From NCBI RefSeq assembly GCF_002906255.1, contig NZ_POTC01000005.1:49841-113840 (forward strand): DNA of 64,000 nt. The letters run 5' to 3'. Origin of the DNA: Novacetimonas maltaceti. Its GTDB lineage: Bacteria > Pseudomonadota > Alphaproteobacteria > Acetobacterales > Acetobacteraceae. Shown in pieces: positions 34,502 through 43,067 of this stretch. The number at the start of each line of letters is the position of its first letter. Positions within the stretch are counted from its first letter, which is position 1. The position numbers and the translations under genes were made by a program. Below the pieces are notes generated by a model, which saw nothing but the letters and a program-made list of their open reading frames with translations, made no database searches and was not told the DNA's origin.

Positions 34502-35659
34502 TTACTGCAGGGATATCCGGACCAGCAGCCACGGGCGCTGCTCCATGTCGTGACCATCGTGGAAGACCGGCAGGCGCACCCACTGCCCCACCGTCAGCCA
34601 CAGCGTATTGCCCACCAGCGCCATGCTGTCGGGCGCGATCAGGCGCGGGTCATGCGCCACCATCGACAGGTGGCCATCCGGGTCACGCCGGATGACGGCA
34701 TGATGTTCGATATCGGTCAGGTACAGCGCATTGTCCGGCGCGGTCGCCATGCCATCGACCACGGCGGTCTCGCCCTCGTCACGGATGGCCTTTTCAAGCT
34801 GCGCGGGTTTTGTCGCGGGATTGGACAGCAACGCCGTCGGCGCGCTGTACAGGCGGCGGCTCGACAAAGGCTGCCAGTACAGGCGCGAGGAATCGGCGCT
34901 CAGCGTAACACCATCGATGCCCCCCTGCCCCATCACGGGTTTGGTGGCGCTGTACTGCAGCATCTGCCCGTCAAGCTCCATGCCGAAGCCCGGATCCGCA
35001 CGGGTGGAGGGCGCATTTTCCAGCACGCGCCGCGCCTTGCCGGTGGCAAGGTCGATCACGATGATCGCGGGATGGTCGGCGGTGGAGGTATCGCTGACAT
35101 AGGCCGTGCCCTTCGCCCCGTGCGTCATGTCCACGCGCACATCATTGACATGGCTGTCACTGCGCGTGGCCCCCGTCCCGGCGCCCAGCGCGATGGTGGC
35201 GACGACCTGCCCGGCCTGCGGGTCAATACCGATCAATGCAGGCTGCGGCGGGGTCGTCTCCCCCGCGACCGCGCCCTCGTCCACGACCCACAGGCGGCCC
35301 GTCGCATCCACCGTCATGCCCAGCGGCGAGATGAAGCGCGCCTGCGTCGCCGCATCGGGGAAGGGCTGGGGCCTGCCATCCTTCAGCACCGCAAGGCGCG
35401 GCCCCTTATGGTCGGCGGCGCTGCGCGGGAAGGCAAGGATGATGCGCCCGTCCGGCAGGGCGGCGATGCCCGACGCCTGCATGTCGGCAAAGCGCGCGGC
35501 GACAGTGATGTTGCGCGACGGGATCGACCCGAGGTCCACGCTGTCATGGCTGTCGCGCGCATGGGCCTGCAGCGGGAGGGACATCACCCCGGCAAGCCCC
35601 ATGACCTGCAGCAGGCGGGAGGGGCGTGAGGCAAACAGGGAGGAGGTCATACCCGGCAT
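34502..35659 (-). CDS. Exported major-royal-jelly/Yellow-family (SMP-30-like beta-propeller) protein
   Basis: 385 residues from the ATG at 35659; TTG at 35686 and ATG at 35650 are alternatives. A signal peptide (SRLLQVMGLAGVMSLPLQAHA) precedes a beta-propeller sequence with MRJP/Yellow features: 'FISPLGMTVDATGRLWVVDEG', 'LIGIDPQAGQVVATIAL', 'SHVNDVRVDMTHGAKGTAYVSDT', 'AIIVIDLATGKARRVLEN', 'GIDGVTLSADSSRLYWQPLSSRRLY'. Bacterial members are periplasmic and uncharacterised; a lactonase-like role is often suggested. It lies between the sugar porter and xylulokinase on the same strand, so a role in oxidised-sugar metabolism is possible. Confidence 0.75.
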   Translation of the reverse strand: MPGMTSSLFASRPSRLLQVMGLAGVMSLPLQAHARDSHDSVDLGSIPSRNITVAARFADMQASGIAALPDGRIILAFPRSAADHKGPRLAVLKDGRPQPFPDAATQARFISPLGMTVDATGRLWVVDEGAVAGETTPPQPALIGIDPQAGQVVATIALGAGTGATRSDSHVNDVRVDMTHGAKGTAYVSDTSTADHPAIIVIDLATGKARRVLENAPSTRADPGFGMELDGQMLQYSATKPVMGQGGIDGVTLSADSSRLYWQPLSSRRLYSAPTALLSNPATKPAQLEKAIRDEGETAVVDGMATAPDNALYLTDIEHHAVIRRDPDGHLSMVAHDPRLIAPDSMALVGNTLWLTVGQWVRLPVFHDGHDMEQRPWLLVRISLQ

Positions 35660-35750
35660 TCCATTCTTTCTCTGACTGGGACTCAATGTTCAGACGCTAC
35701 CGCATGGCACGCCATCGCGCACGGGTCATCCCCCCGCGCGCGGATAAGGT

Positions 35751-37223
35751 TCACGAGCGCGCACCGGCCCGCATGGCATCCCGCACCCCGCCATAAAGCG
35801 CGCGATACCGCGCCAGCGGCACGTCATAGGCCCCCGACAGCGCGGGATCGGGATGCACGGTTTCCACCCGCTGCGGCGGCAGGCAGACGCTGCCCACGCT
35901 TTCCCCCGTCACCGCCAGTCGGGCAAGGCGCGCGGCGCCGAACGCCCCGCCCTGTTCCCCATGCGCCAGGCGGTGCAGCGACACCCCCGTGACCGTGGCG
36001 ATGATGGAAATCCACAGCCTGCTGCGCGACCCGCCGCCGATCACGTCGGCCTGCGCCAGTGGCGAATGCGCGTCCGCCAGCACGTCCACGACATCGCGGA
36101 AGGAAAAGGCGACACCTTCGAGCACCGCCTGCGTCATGTCCGCGCGCGTCGTGCCCGACGACAGGCCCGCGAACACGCCCCGGATGTCGCCATCATTGTG
36201 CGGCGTGCGCTCCCCCGACAGGTAGGGCAGGAAGATTACCGGCGACGGCCGCGTCACCCGTTCGGGCAGTTCGGCCAGCAGGTCGGCCTCCGCCACACCG
36301 GTGGTGCGCGCCCACCATGCCAGCGACGACGCCGCCGACAGGGTCACGCCCATCTGGTGCCACATGTCGGGCACGGCATGGCAGAAGGCATGGATGCCCC
36401 CCTGCGGATGCGGGCGGAAACGGTCCGTCGTCACCCACACCACCCCCGACGTGCCCAGCGACACGAACGCCGACCCCGCGCCCACCGCGCCCAGCCCGAC
36501 GGCACCGGCGGCATTGTCCCCCGCCCCACCGGCCAGGATGGGGGCATCCTTCATCCCCCACCGCCGCGCAAGGGCGGGATGCACCCGCCCGGCCCGCGCC
36601 GTGCCTTCCACCAGCGCGGGCATCGCGTCACGCGCAAGGCCCGTCGCCTCCAGCGCCGCATCCGACCAGCACCGCCGCCCCACATCCAGCCACAGCGTGC
36701 CCGACGCATCGGACATGTCCTCGATCATCTCCCCGCACAGGCGATAGCGCAGCCATGCCTTGGGCAGCAGGACATGCCGGGTCGCGGCAAAGATTTCGGG
36801 TTCGTGATGCGCCACCCACAACAGCTTTGGCGCGGTAAAACCGGGCATGGCCACGTTGCCGCAGACCTGCCGGCTGTCGGGGAAGCGGCGTTCGAATTCG
36901 CGGCTTTCGGCGGCGGCGCGCACGTCATTCCACAGGATGCACGGACGCAGCACCTGCCCCGCATCGCCCAGCAGGACCGCGCCGTGCTGCTGCCCCGACA
37001 GGCCGATGCCGCGCACGTCCGCCATCTCCCGCGGGTGGGCCGCCGCAAGCGCGTCCAGCGCCGAAAGCGTCGCCGTCCACCAGTCCCCGGGGTCCTGTTC
37101 GTTCCAGCCATCGCGTGGGGAACTGATGGTCAGCGCGCGCGAACACGCCCCCACCACATCCTGACTGCCATTCACCAGCACGGCCTTGACGGCCGACGTG
37201 CCCAGATCGATTCCGACAAACAT
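35751..37223 (-). CDS. xylB: Xylulokinase
   Basis: 490 residues, the normal length. FGGY-family kinase: N-terminal phosphate loop 'FVGIDLGTSAVKAVLV', 'GIGLSGQQHGAVLL' (substrate region of xylulokinases), 'LWNDVRAAAE', 'SDASGTLWLDVGRRCWSD', 'GAGDNAAGAVGLG', 'LGTSGVVWV', and the C-terminal ATP-binding 'DVIGGGSRSRLW'. It phosphorylates D-xylulose to xylulose 5-phosphate for the pentose phosphate pathway. No xylose isomerase is in the window; acetic acid bacteria commonly make xylulose by oxidation of pentitols. A 280-bp gene-free stretch upstream (37224-37506) contains a repeat copy. Confidence 0.9.
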   Translation of the reverse strand: MFVGIDLGTSAVKAVLVNGSQDVVGACSRALTISSPRDGWNEQDPGDWWTATLSALDALAAAHPREMADVRGIGLSGQQHGAVLLGDAGQVLRPCILWNDVRAAAESREFERRFPDSRQVCGNVAMPGFTAPKLLWVAHHEPEIFAATRHVLLPKAWLRYRLCGEMIEDMSDASGTLWLDVGRRCWSDAALEATGLARDAMPALVEGTARAGRVHPALARRWGMKDAPILAGGAGDNAAGAVGLGAVGAGSAFVSLGTSGVVWVTTDRFRPHPQGGIHAFCHAVPDMWHQMGVTLSAASSLAWWARTTGVAEADLLAELPERVTRPSPVIFLPYLSGERTPHNDGDIRGVFAGLSSGTTRADMTQAVLEGVAFSFRDVVDVLADAHSPLAQADVIGGGSRSRLWISIIATVTGVSLHRLAHGEQGGAFGAARLARLAVTGESVGSVCLPPQRVETVHPDPALSGAYDVPLARYRALYGGVRDAMRAGARS

Positions 37224-37384
37224 TTATTATTATCCCGTACCGCCGGATGCAGCCCCGTGGCGCTGTACCGTGCGGCCTGTCTTGCTTTGCCGTTCTGCGT
37301 TGTCATAACTGAAAACACACAGGGTCCGGCTTGGCAAGCACGCGCGGCACACCTTCCGGTTATCGCACGCGGATTCAGGCATCC

Positions 37385-37452
37385 GTTTCGAAAAGGCTTC
37401 TGAAAAGACAGAATGCCGCCTTTGTAAAAAAGGCGGCACCCGAAAAGCTTCA
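37385..37452 (-). repeat. Dispersed double-hairpin repeat, copy 3 (partial, inverted)
   Basis: On the minus strand it reads GAAGCTTTTCGGGTGCCGCC-TTTTTTACAAA-GGCGGCATTCTG and then a decayed second half (CAGAAGCCTTTTCGAAA). The GCCGCC hairpin is intact, the GAAGCTT hairpin is lost. It lies downstream of the aco operon, followed by a further imperfect stem-loop at about 37463-37497. Confidence 0.7.
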
Positions 37453-37506
37453 TTCGACCGTCACGTGACGGGGATGGAGGCCCCGTTCCCGTCACATGCC
37501 GCGTGG

Positions 37507-38643
37507 TCAGTGGTCATGCTGCGTGAGGAACGTCTCCACGATGCCGTTCACGTCGGAGGCACATTCAAGCTGCGGCATGTGCCCGATTCCGCTGAAGACG
37601 TGCCGCGCGATGGATGCGGACAGTCCGTCGGCCTGCGTGACGGGCAGGATCTCGTCCTCCTCCCCCCACAGGATGGTGGCCTGGCATGGCGCGGCATCCA
37701 GCACCGGGCGCAGGTCGTCGCCCTGCTTCCCATCGGGGAAGCACGCCGCCGCCACCGTCTGCAACGCCGCCTGCGCGCCATCAAGGCGCTTGTAGCGCAG
37801 GACGTCATCGGTCATGCGCCGCCCGATCAGCGACTTGTCATGCACGAGGAATTTCAGCACGTCCTGCAACGCCCGCGTGCGGTCCGCCTCGATAAAGCCG
37901 TTGATGAAGGCCATGTTGACCTGCGGACCCAGTCCGGCAGGCGCGAGCAGGCACAAAGACGCCACGCGCTGCGGCGCGGCCTGCGCCAGCGTCAGCGCGA
38001 TCCCCCCGCCCAGCGAATGGCCCATCACATGCACCTTCGGCAGGTCGAAATGTTCCAGCAGTTGCACTGTTACGTCGGCAAAGTAGGACAGCGTGCCCGG
38101 CCCGACATCCTTGGACGACCCGCCATGACCGGGCAGGTCGAACGCGATGACCCGCCGCCCATGCGCCAGCGCCGCATGGTTGAGCATCCAGTTCTTGAGA
38201 TCCCCCCCAAAACCATGGATCAGCACCAGCGGCGTCGCATCCCCCATGCCAAGGTCATGCACGCGCAGCGTATGCGTACCAACCGTTACAAGGGTTGGCT
38301 CCACCGCCGTCTCCTCGCCCTTGGCGGAGGCGTTGCTTTCGGCGAATTCCGCTTGGAACCGGGTGATGAATTCGTCGATTTCCGCATCCGGCACCGACGC
38401 ATCCGCCACCACCCCGATCAGCGCGCCCACCGGCAGCGTCTCCCCATTGGGGGCGACCTGCCTGCGCAGGATGCCCGACGCCGGGCTTTCAAAGGCGTTG
38501 GTGATCTTGGAGGTTTCGATATCAACCAGTTCGTCGCCCGCCTTCACCGGCCTGCCGGGGGCGATCATCCAGCCGGCGACCTTCCCCTCCGTCATGGCAA
38601 GGCCGAATTTGGGCATGGTGATGGGTGTGATCTCACTTGCCAT
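37507..38643 (-). CDS. acoC: Acetoin dehydrogenase E2-type protein: lipoyl domain fused to alpha/beta hydrolase
   Basis: 378 residues. The N-terminal lipoyl domain (about 5-80) carries the lipoylation lysine in VDIETSKITNAFESPASG. The C-terminal alpha/beta-hydrolase fold (about 125-375) has the oxyanion segment LVLIHGFGGDLKNW, nucleophile elbow MGHSLGGGIAL, Asp in 'ILWGEEDEILP' and His in FSGIGHMPQLE. This lipoyl-hydrolase fusion is characteristic of AcoC, the dihydrolipoamide acetyltransferase of the acetoin-cleaving complex. There is no canonical peripheral-subunit-binding domain. It starts 1 bp after acoB ends. Confidence 0.9.
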   Translation of the reverse strand: MASEITPITMPKFGLAMTEGKVAGWMIAPGRPVKAGDELVDIETSKITNAFESPASGILRRQVAPNGETLPVGALIGVVADASVPDAEIDEFITRFQAEFAESNASAKGEETAVEPTLVTVGTHTLRVHDLGMGDATPLVLIHGFGGDLKNWMLNHAALAHGRRVIAFDLPGHGGSSKDVGPGTLSYFADVTVQLLEHFDLPKVHVMGHSLGGGIALTLAQAAPQRVASLCLLAPAGLGPQVNMAFINGFIEADRTRALQDVLKFLVHDKSLIGRRMTDDVLRYKRLDGAQAALQTVAAACFPDGKQGDDLRPVLDAAPCQATILWGEEDEILPVTQADGLSASIARHVFSGIGHMPQLECASDVNGIVETFLTQHDH

Positions 38644-38644
38644 G

Positions 38645-39673
38645 TCAGGCTTTCTCCGTAACGCGTACGTTCATGACCGATGTGACGGCGGCCTCGATCT
38701 TCTCCACGCTGGGAAGGTAGAGGTTCTCCAGCACCGTCGCGAAAGGCACCGGGGTATGGGGCGGCACGACGCGGCGGATCGGCGCGCGCAGGGCGTCGAA
38801 CGCCTCCTCCGCCACCAGGGCCGCGACATCGGTCGCCATGTTGCAGCGCGGGCTCGATTCATCGACAATCACAAGTCGGCCAGTATCGGCCACGCATTCC
38901 AGGATCGTGTCGCGATCCAGCGGCGAGGTCGTGCGCGGGTCGATGACGGTGCAGCTGATGCCCTTGCGCTCAAGGCTGTCCGCCGCCTGGTTGGCCAGGC
39001 CCACCATGCGGCCAAAGGCCACGATCGTGACATCCCCGCCTTCGCGCGTCAGGTTCGCCTCCCCGAACGGGATGGTATAGGCCTCGTCCGGGACGTCTTC
39101 CTCGTCATCGTACATGACCTTGTTTTCAAGGAAGATGACCGGGTCGTCATCGCGGATCGCCTCGATCAGCAGGCCCTTCGCCTCATAGGGGGAGGACGGG
39201 ACGACCACCTTCAGGCCGGGGATGTGGGTGAACAGCGGATACAGCGCCTGGCTGTGCTGTGCCGCCGCGTTGAAGCCCGCGCCATACATCGCGCGGATCA
39301 CCAGCGGCGTGCGCGCCTTGCCGCCGAACATGTAGCGGAACTTGGCCGCCTGGTTCATGATCTGGTCAAGGCAGCAGCCCACGAAATCCACGAACATCAG
39401 TTCGGCCACCGGGCGCAGGCCCGTCACCGCCGCCCCCGCCGCAGCCCCGATATAGGAGGCCTCGGTAATCGGGGTGTCGAGGACGCGGTCCTCGCCGAAT
39501 TCCTCAAGGATGCCCTTGGTCACGCCCAGCACGCCACCCCATGCGTCCTTGATCCCGGCGGAGCCGCCACGGCCACCGGCCACGTCCTCGCCCATCAGGA
39601 TGACGCGCGGGTCGCGGCGCATTTCCAGGCGGATGGCCTCGTTGATGGCCTGTCGAAAGCTTTTCTTGCTCAT
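38645..39673 (-). CDS. acoB: Acetoin dehydrogenase E1 beta subunit
   Basis: 342 residues. Transketolase-like pyrimidine-binding and C-terminal domains: 'FRQAINEAIRLEMRRDPRVILMGEDVAGGRGG', 'LDTPITEASYIGAAAGAAVTGLRPVAELMFVDF', 'KFRYMFGGKARTPLVIRAMYG', and the C-terminal 'VDESSPRCNMATDVAALVAEEAFDALRAPI'. It pairs with AcoA to decarboxylate acetoin through thiamine diphosphate. It lies 81 bp downstream of acoA and directly upstream of acoC on the same strand. Confidence 0.92.
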   Translation of the reverse strand: MSKKSFRQAINEAIRLEMRRDPRVILMGEDVAGGRGGSAGIKDAWGGVLGVTKGILEEFGEDRVLDTPITEASYIGAAAGAAVTGLRPVAELMFVDFVGCCLDQIMNQAAKFRYMFGGKARTPLVIRAMYGAGFNAAAQHSQALYPLFTHIPGLKVVVPSSPYEAKGLLIEAIRDDDPVIFLENKVMYDDEEDVPDEAYTIPFGEANLTREGGDVTIVAFGRMVGLANQAADSLERKGISCTVIDPRTTSPLDRDTILECVADTGRLVIVDESSPRCNMATDVAALVAEEAFDALRAPIRRVVPPHTPVPFATVLENLYLPSVEKIEAAVTSVMNVRVTEKA

Positions 39674-39754
39674 TCTTCATTCTTTCGGACAAAGGTTGCG
39701 GATCGCGCGTGGCGGGCGGCGTGTGCCCGCCCGCGCGGCCTGCACGCAACCGGT

Positions 39755-40720
39755 TCAGTACCGCACATACACATCCGCCAGCAGGTCCGGGTCCTGCGGC
39801 AGGGGATCGGCCTTGGCCTGCATGACCGCGCTCTCGATCTCGTCCGCGACGGCGGCGTCGATCTCGTCCAGCGTCGTGTCCTCCAGCAGGGCGGCCTGCG
39901 TCACGCGCTCGCGGAACAGCTTGAGGCAGTCATGGTCGCGCCGGGCCTCCGCCACCTCGCCCGCGGCGCGGTAGGTCATGGCGTCGCCCTCGAAATGCCC
40001 GTACCAGCGCTGCAGGTGGACATGCAGCATCGCAGGCCCGTTGCCCGCGCGCGCATGGGCGATCACCTCGGCCGAGGCCTGGTGCACGGCGAAGAAGTCC
40101 GACCCGTCACATTCGACATAGGGCATGCCGAACGCCGCCGCGCGCGCCTTCTGCGTGCCTGCGCAGGCATAGGACGCGGCCGTGGCCTCGCCGTATCCAT
40201 TGTCCTCCACCACGAAGACGGCGGGCAGGTTCCATACGGAGGCAAGGTTGAGGCTTTCGAGGGTCGAACCCTCGTTCGAGGCCCCGTCGCCATAGAATGC
40301 GACCGCCACGGCGCCGTTGCGTAGCGTTTTGTGCGATAATGCCGCACCACAGATCAGCGGCGGCCCACCACCGACGATGCCGTTCGCGCCCAGCATGCCG
40401 CAGGCCAGGTCAGCGATGTGCATCGACCCGCCCTTGCCCCGGCATACGCCGGTGCTGCGGCCATAGATTTCGGCCATCATGCCCGCGACGCCCACACCTT
40501 TGGCGATGCAGTGGCCGTGGCCACGATGGGTGCTGGCGATCGTGTCGTTATCCGTCAGGTTGGCGCACACGCCAACGCCCGAGGCTTCTTCCCCGCAATA
40601 CAGGTGGACGAAACCGGGGATTTCGCCGGTTGCGAATTCGACATGCAGGCGTTCCTCGAACATGCGGATGGTGCGCATCGCACGATAGGAACGCAGCAGC
40701 GTTTCACGCGCTATTTGCAT
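39755..40720 (-). CDS. acoA: Acetoin dehydrogenase E1 alpha subunit (TPP-dependent)
   Basis: 321 residues from the ATG at 40720, preceded by CAGGGAAA; an ATG at 40744 is in frame without such a site. The dehydrogenase E1 fold is clear: 'RTIRMFEERLHVEFATGEIPGFVHLYCGEEA', 'STHRGHGHCIAKGV', 'GRSTGVCRGKGGSMHI', and the thiamine diphosphate motif GDGASNEGSTLESLNLASVWNLPAVFVVEDN. It cleaves acetoin to acetaldehyde and acetyl-lipoate with AcoB and AcoC. First gene of acoABC; no lpd (E3) gene follows. The regulator gene diverges from it. Confidence 0.92.
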   Translation of the reverse strand: MQIARETLLRSYRAMRTIRMFEERLHVEFATGEIPGFVHLYCGEEASGVGVCANLTDNDTIASTHRGHGHCIAKGVGVAGMMAEIYGRSTGVCRGKGGSMHIADLACGMLGANGIVGGGPPLICGAALSHKTLRNGAVAVAFYGDGASNEGSTLESLNLASVWNLPAVFVVEDNGYGEATAASYACAGTQKARAAAFGMPYVECDGSDFFAVHQASAEVIAHARAGNGPAMLHVHLQRWYGHFEGDAMTYRAAGEVAEARRDHDCLKLFRERVTQAALLEDTTLDEIDAAVADEIESAVMQAKADPLPQDPDLLADVYVRY

Positions 40721-40909
40721 GGATATTTTCCCTGTTCCAGCCATGGGTTCGTTATGGCGTTCGTTCTTCGCCCGGCGCGCCACACATACGAGGGTGGACA
40801 CTTCGCACCGCACTGGCGCGACCGGGCGCATCCGCAGCACAGCGCCACCGCCCTGCCTGAAACAAGCATGGCCGCGCCGCTTTCACGCCCATGTGACGCC
40901 CGATGTCCG

Positions 40910-40932
40910 AAGTGTCGCGAAACGCGACACTT
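40910..40932. promoter_or_regulatory. Perfect 10-bp palindrome between acoA and the AcoR-like gene
   Basis: AAGTGTCGCG (40910-40919) and CGCGACACTT (40923-40932) are exact complements around AAA. It is central in the 295-bp divergent intergenic region 40721-41015 and is a good candidate binding site of the Fis-type HTH regulator encoded next to it. Looser GGACAC-half-site relatives occur at about 40796 and 40963. No -24/-12 sigma-54 promoter was seen on either strand. Confidence 0.65.
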
Positions 40933-41015
40933 CGCGACGGGTTATGCCGACATCATCCATGGCGGACACTCCGCACGGCATATTTTCGTACCAACCGTTA
41001 CACGACAGGCGACGC

Positions 41016-41969
41016 ATGCCCCCATTTCCCCGTCCCGTGTCCCACGAAACGTCCCCGCCACAGGTGGCATTGGGGCTGGAGGCGTCATGGCACCGGTGCG
41101 GCCATGACCATGGCCTTGACCCCGTTGCCCCATGGATGCCGCAGGTCCTGTGCGATGCCGAACTGCGCCAGTGCTGCCAGCGGGCCGGGGCGCTGCCGCG
41201 CCAGGCGGAGGGCGCGATGGCACAGTTGCATGCGATCCTTGCCCCGCTGGGGTATGCGACGCTGCTGGCGGATGCGCAGGGCGTGGTGCTGGCCCACCGG
41301 GTCGATCCCGCCATCCGGCGCGGGTCACGCCGGTGGTGCCTGTGGCCCGGCGCGGTATGGGATGAACCGCGCGAAGGCACGAACGGCATCGGCACCTGCC
41401 TGGCCGAAGGGCGCCCCGTGAGCGTCCATGCCGCACAGCACTGGCGCGTCGCCCTGCGCGGACTGTCATGTATCGCAACGCCGGTCCATGACGCGCTGGG
41501 CCGCGTGGCGGGCGTGATCAACGCCAGTTCGTTCCATCCCACGCAGGACGGGCGCGAAACCGCGCTGATCGGGGCGGTCGTGACCCAGGCGGCGCGCCAG
41601 ATCGAACGCATGGCCTTCATGGACCGCTATCGCGGGCATGCGATCATGCTGCTTGGCGAAGGGTATTACGGGTCGGTCCCCATGATCGCGCTGGATGCGG
41701 ACCGGGTGGTGGTCGGCGCGACCCATGCCGCGCGCGTGCATATGGGAATGGCCCCGGCGCAGGACATCAATTTCTGCCTCCTTGCCGACGCCCCCACGGC
41801 CACGGCCGAAGGCGGCGACCTGCGCCATGCGCAGAAAATGGCGATCCGCTCCGCCCTGGCGAGCGCGCGCGGCAAGGTGGCGGTGGCGGCACGGATGCTG
41901 GGCATCAGCCGTTCCACCCTGCATCGCAAGATGCGGATGCTCACGCCCTCCGACACGCAGGCCTGCTGA
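41016..41969 (+). CDS. AcoR-like GAF/Fis-HTH regulator lacking the AAA+ domain
   Basis: 317 residues from the ATG at 41016 (MPPFPRPVSHETSPPQ); the frame is open back to 40719, but the earlier part overlaps the acoA promoter region and looks non-coding. A GAF domain (about 65-215) has the AcoR-family run 'VWDEPREGTNGIGTCLAEGRPVSV' (acoR usually GTNAIGT). The C-terminus is a Fis-type HTH (KMAIRSALASARGKVAVAARMLGISRSTLHRKMRML). The ~240-residue sigma-54 AAA+ domain with GAFTGA, normally between them, is absent and replaced by about 60 residues. It probably senses acetoin and controls acoABC by a sigma-54-independent route. Confidence 0.78.
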   Translation: MPPFPRPVSHETSPPQVALGLEASWHRCGHDHGLDPVAPWMPQVLCDAELRQCCQRAGALPRQAEGAMAQLHAILAPLGYATLLADAQGVVLAHRVDPAIRRGSRRWCLWPGAVWDEPREGTNGIGTCLAEGRPVSVHAAQHWRVALRGLSCIATPVHDALGRVAGVINASSFHPTQDGRETALIGAVVTQAARQIERMAFMDRYRGHAIMLLGEGYYGSVPMIALDADRVVVGATHAARVHMGMAPAQDINFCLLADAPTATAEGGDLRHAQKMAIRSALASARGKVAVAARMLGISRSTLHRKMRMLTPSDTQAC

Positions 41970-41974
41970 ATCCG

Positions 41975-42053
41975 AAAGTTTCCGGATGTCCCCCTTTTTT
42001 TTAAAAGACGGCGTTTCTTGAAGCTTTTTGAAAAAGCTTCACCAAAAACTTTT
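41975..42053 (+). repeat. Dispersed double-hairpin repeat, copy 4
   Basis: AAAGTTTCCGGATG opens and CACCAAAAACTTTT closes it. The second hairpin (GAAGCTTTTTGAAAAAGCTTC, 42019-42039) is intact; the first is degenerate (CCCCCTTTTTTTTAAAAGACGGCG). It starts 6 bp after the stop of the AcoR-like gene. Confidence 0.82.
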
Positions 42054-42181
42054 CTCTGGAAATCTTTTTTCCAGCCCTGTCCCCCACATGTCAGGACCGC
42101 CATGCAGGTGCGCCCTGTGCACAGCCCCCTGTCGCAGGGCGTAACAAACCCCTATGACGCAGGGACAGGGAGGGATACGGA

Positions 42182-42433
42182 ATGAAATTTCAGATCCGGC
42201 TTGCGACGCTACTGGCCGCAACGGGGCTGCTGTCGGCCTGCGCAAACGGGGCAGGTCCGTACAACATGGGGCTCAGCGGGCCTGACGGGCCGCCCATCGC
42301 GGACAATGACTGGAACCAGACCCAGACGGGCATGGGGGGATATTACGGCCCCTATAACGATGGCTTCGCGCCCGAAGGGCTTGATGGCGGGCCACCCAAC
42401 TACCTTGCCGACGAATACATGCCCCTGCCATAA
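42182..42433 (+). CDS. Small lipoprotein (83 aa)
   Basis: AGGGAGGGATACGGA supplies a strong ribosome site for ATG 42182. The N-terminus is a lipoprotein signal (MKFQIRLATLLAATGLLSAC-ANG), with lipidation expected at Cys20. The remaining ~63 residues are rich in Gly, Pro, Asn, Asp and Tyr (GMGGYYGPYNDG) and probably disordered. Function unknown; it recalls the Gly-rich secreted protein at 4134-4541. It converges on mntR. Confidence 0.75.
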   Translation: MKFQIRLATLLAATGLLSACANGAGPYNMGLSGPDGPPIADNDWNQTQTGMGGYYGPYNDGFAPEGLDGGPPNYLADEYMPLP

Positions 42434-42466
42434 GGCTGCTGTGCGCAGGGGGCCTTTATCGTCTGG

Positions 42467-42949
42467 TCATTTGCGGCTGTCCGGGGCCGCGCGGGTGCCC
42501 ATGAACTCCGCAACGCCCGCACGGATGGCACGCTCGAACGCGGCAAGCGTCTCCTCGCCCACGTAATGCTCCATGCCTTCGGCATCAATGCTGGCGTTCT
42601 TCTCGCTGATGCCCAGCGCGCGCAGGAACGTCTCCACGATATGGTGGCGGGCCTGGCTGTCGGCGGCCATCTTCTCCCCCGCCTCCGTCAGGAAGATGCC
42701 GCGGTAGGGACGGCGCGTGACAAGGCCGTCCGCCTCCAACCGGCACAGCATCTTGGCCACCGTCGGCTGCGAGACCCCCAGGCGCTGCGCGATATCGACC
42801 TGCCGCGCTTCCTGCCCGTCATGCAGCAGGTCCGCGATCAGTTCGACATAATCCTCCACCAGCGCGGTCTTGCGTGACTGGCGCGCCTGCTCGAACCCTG
42901 CCGACTGGGTCCGGGGATCAGGCATGGAGCCAGGTTTTCTGCGCCTCAT
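42467..42949 (-). CDS. mntR: Manganese-responsive DtxR-family regulator MntR
   Basis: 160 residues from the ATG at 42949, with CAGGAG 6 nt upstream. The N-terminal winged helix (about 30-95) reads '[48 protein letters not shown]', followed by '[16 protein letters not shown]' and a dimerisation/metal-binding region with '[29 protein letters not shown]'. The metal ligands by family are Glu/His residues of these helices. It represses Mn uptake genes when Mn2+ is high. No mntH is next to it. Confidence 0.85.
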   Translation of the reverse strand: MRRRKPGSMPDPRTQSAGFEQARQSRKTALVEDYVELIADLLHDGQEARQVDIAQRLGVSQPTVAKMLCRLEADGLVTRRPYRGIFLTEAGEKMAADSQARHHIVETFLRALGISEKNASIDAEGMEHYVGEETLAAFERAIRAGVAEFMGTRAAPDSRK

Positions 42950-43067
42950 GGTGTCTCCTGAAGGTCGGAACTGGCGGGATATGGATGGGAAAAGCCCCTG
43001 CTCCCCTGCCTTATACGGGAAGTTTCCGCCTTCTCAATCCCCTGCCCCACGCCACGTGCGGCGGCGT

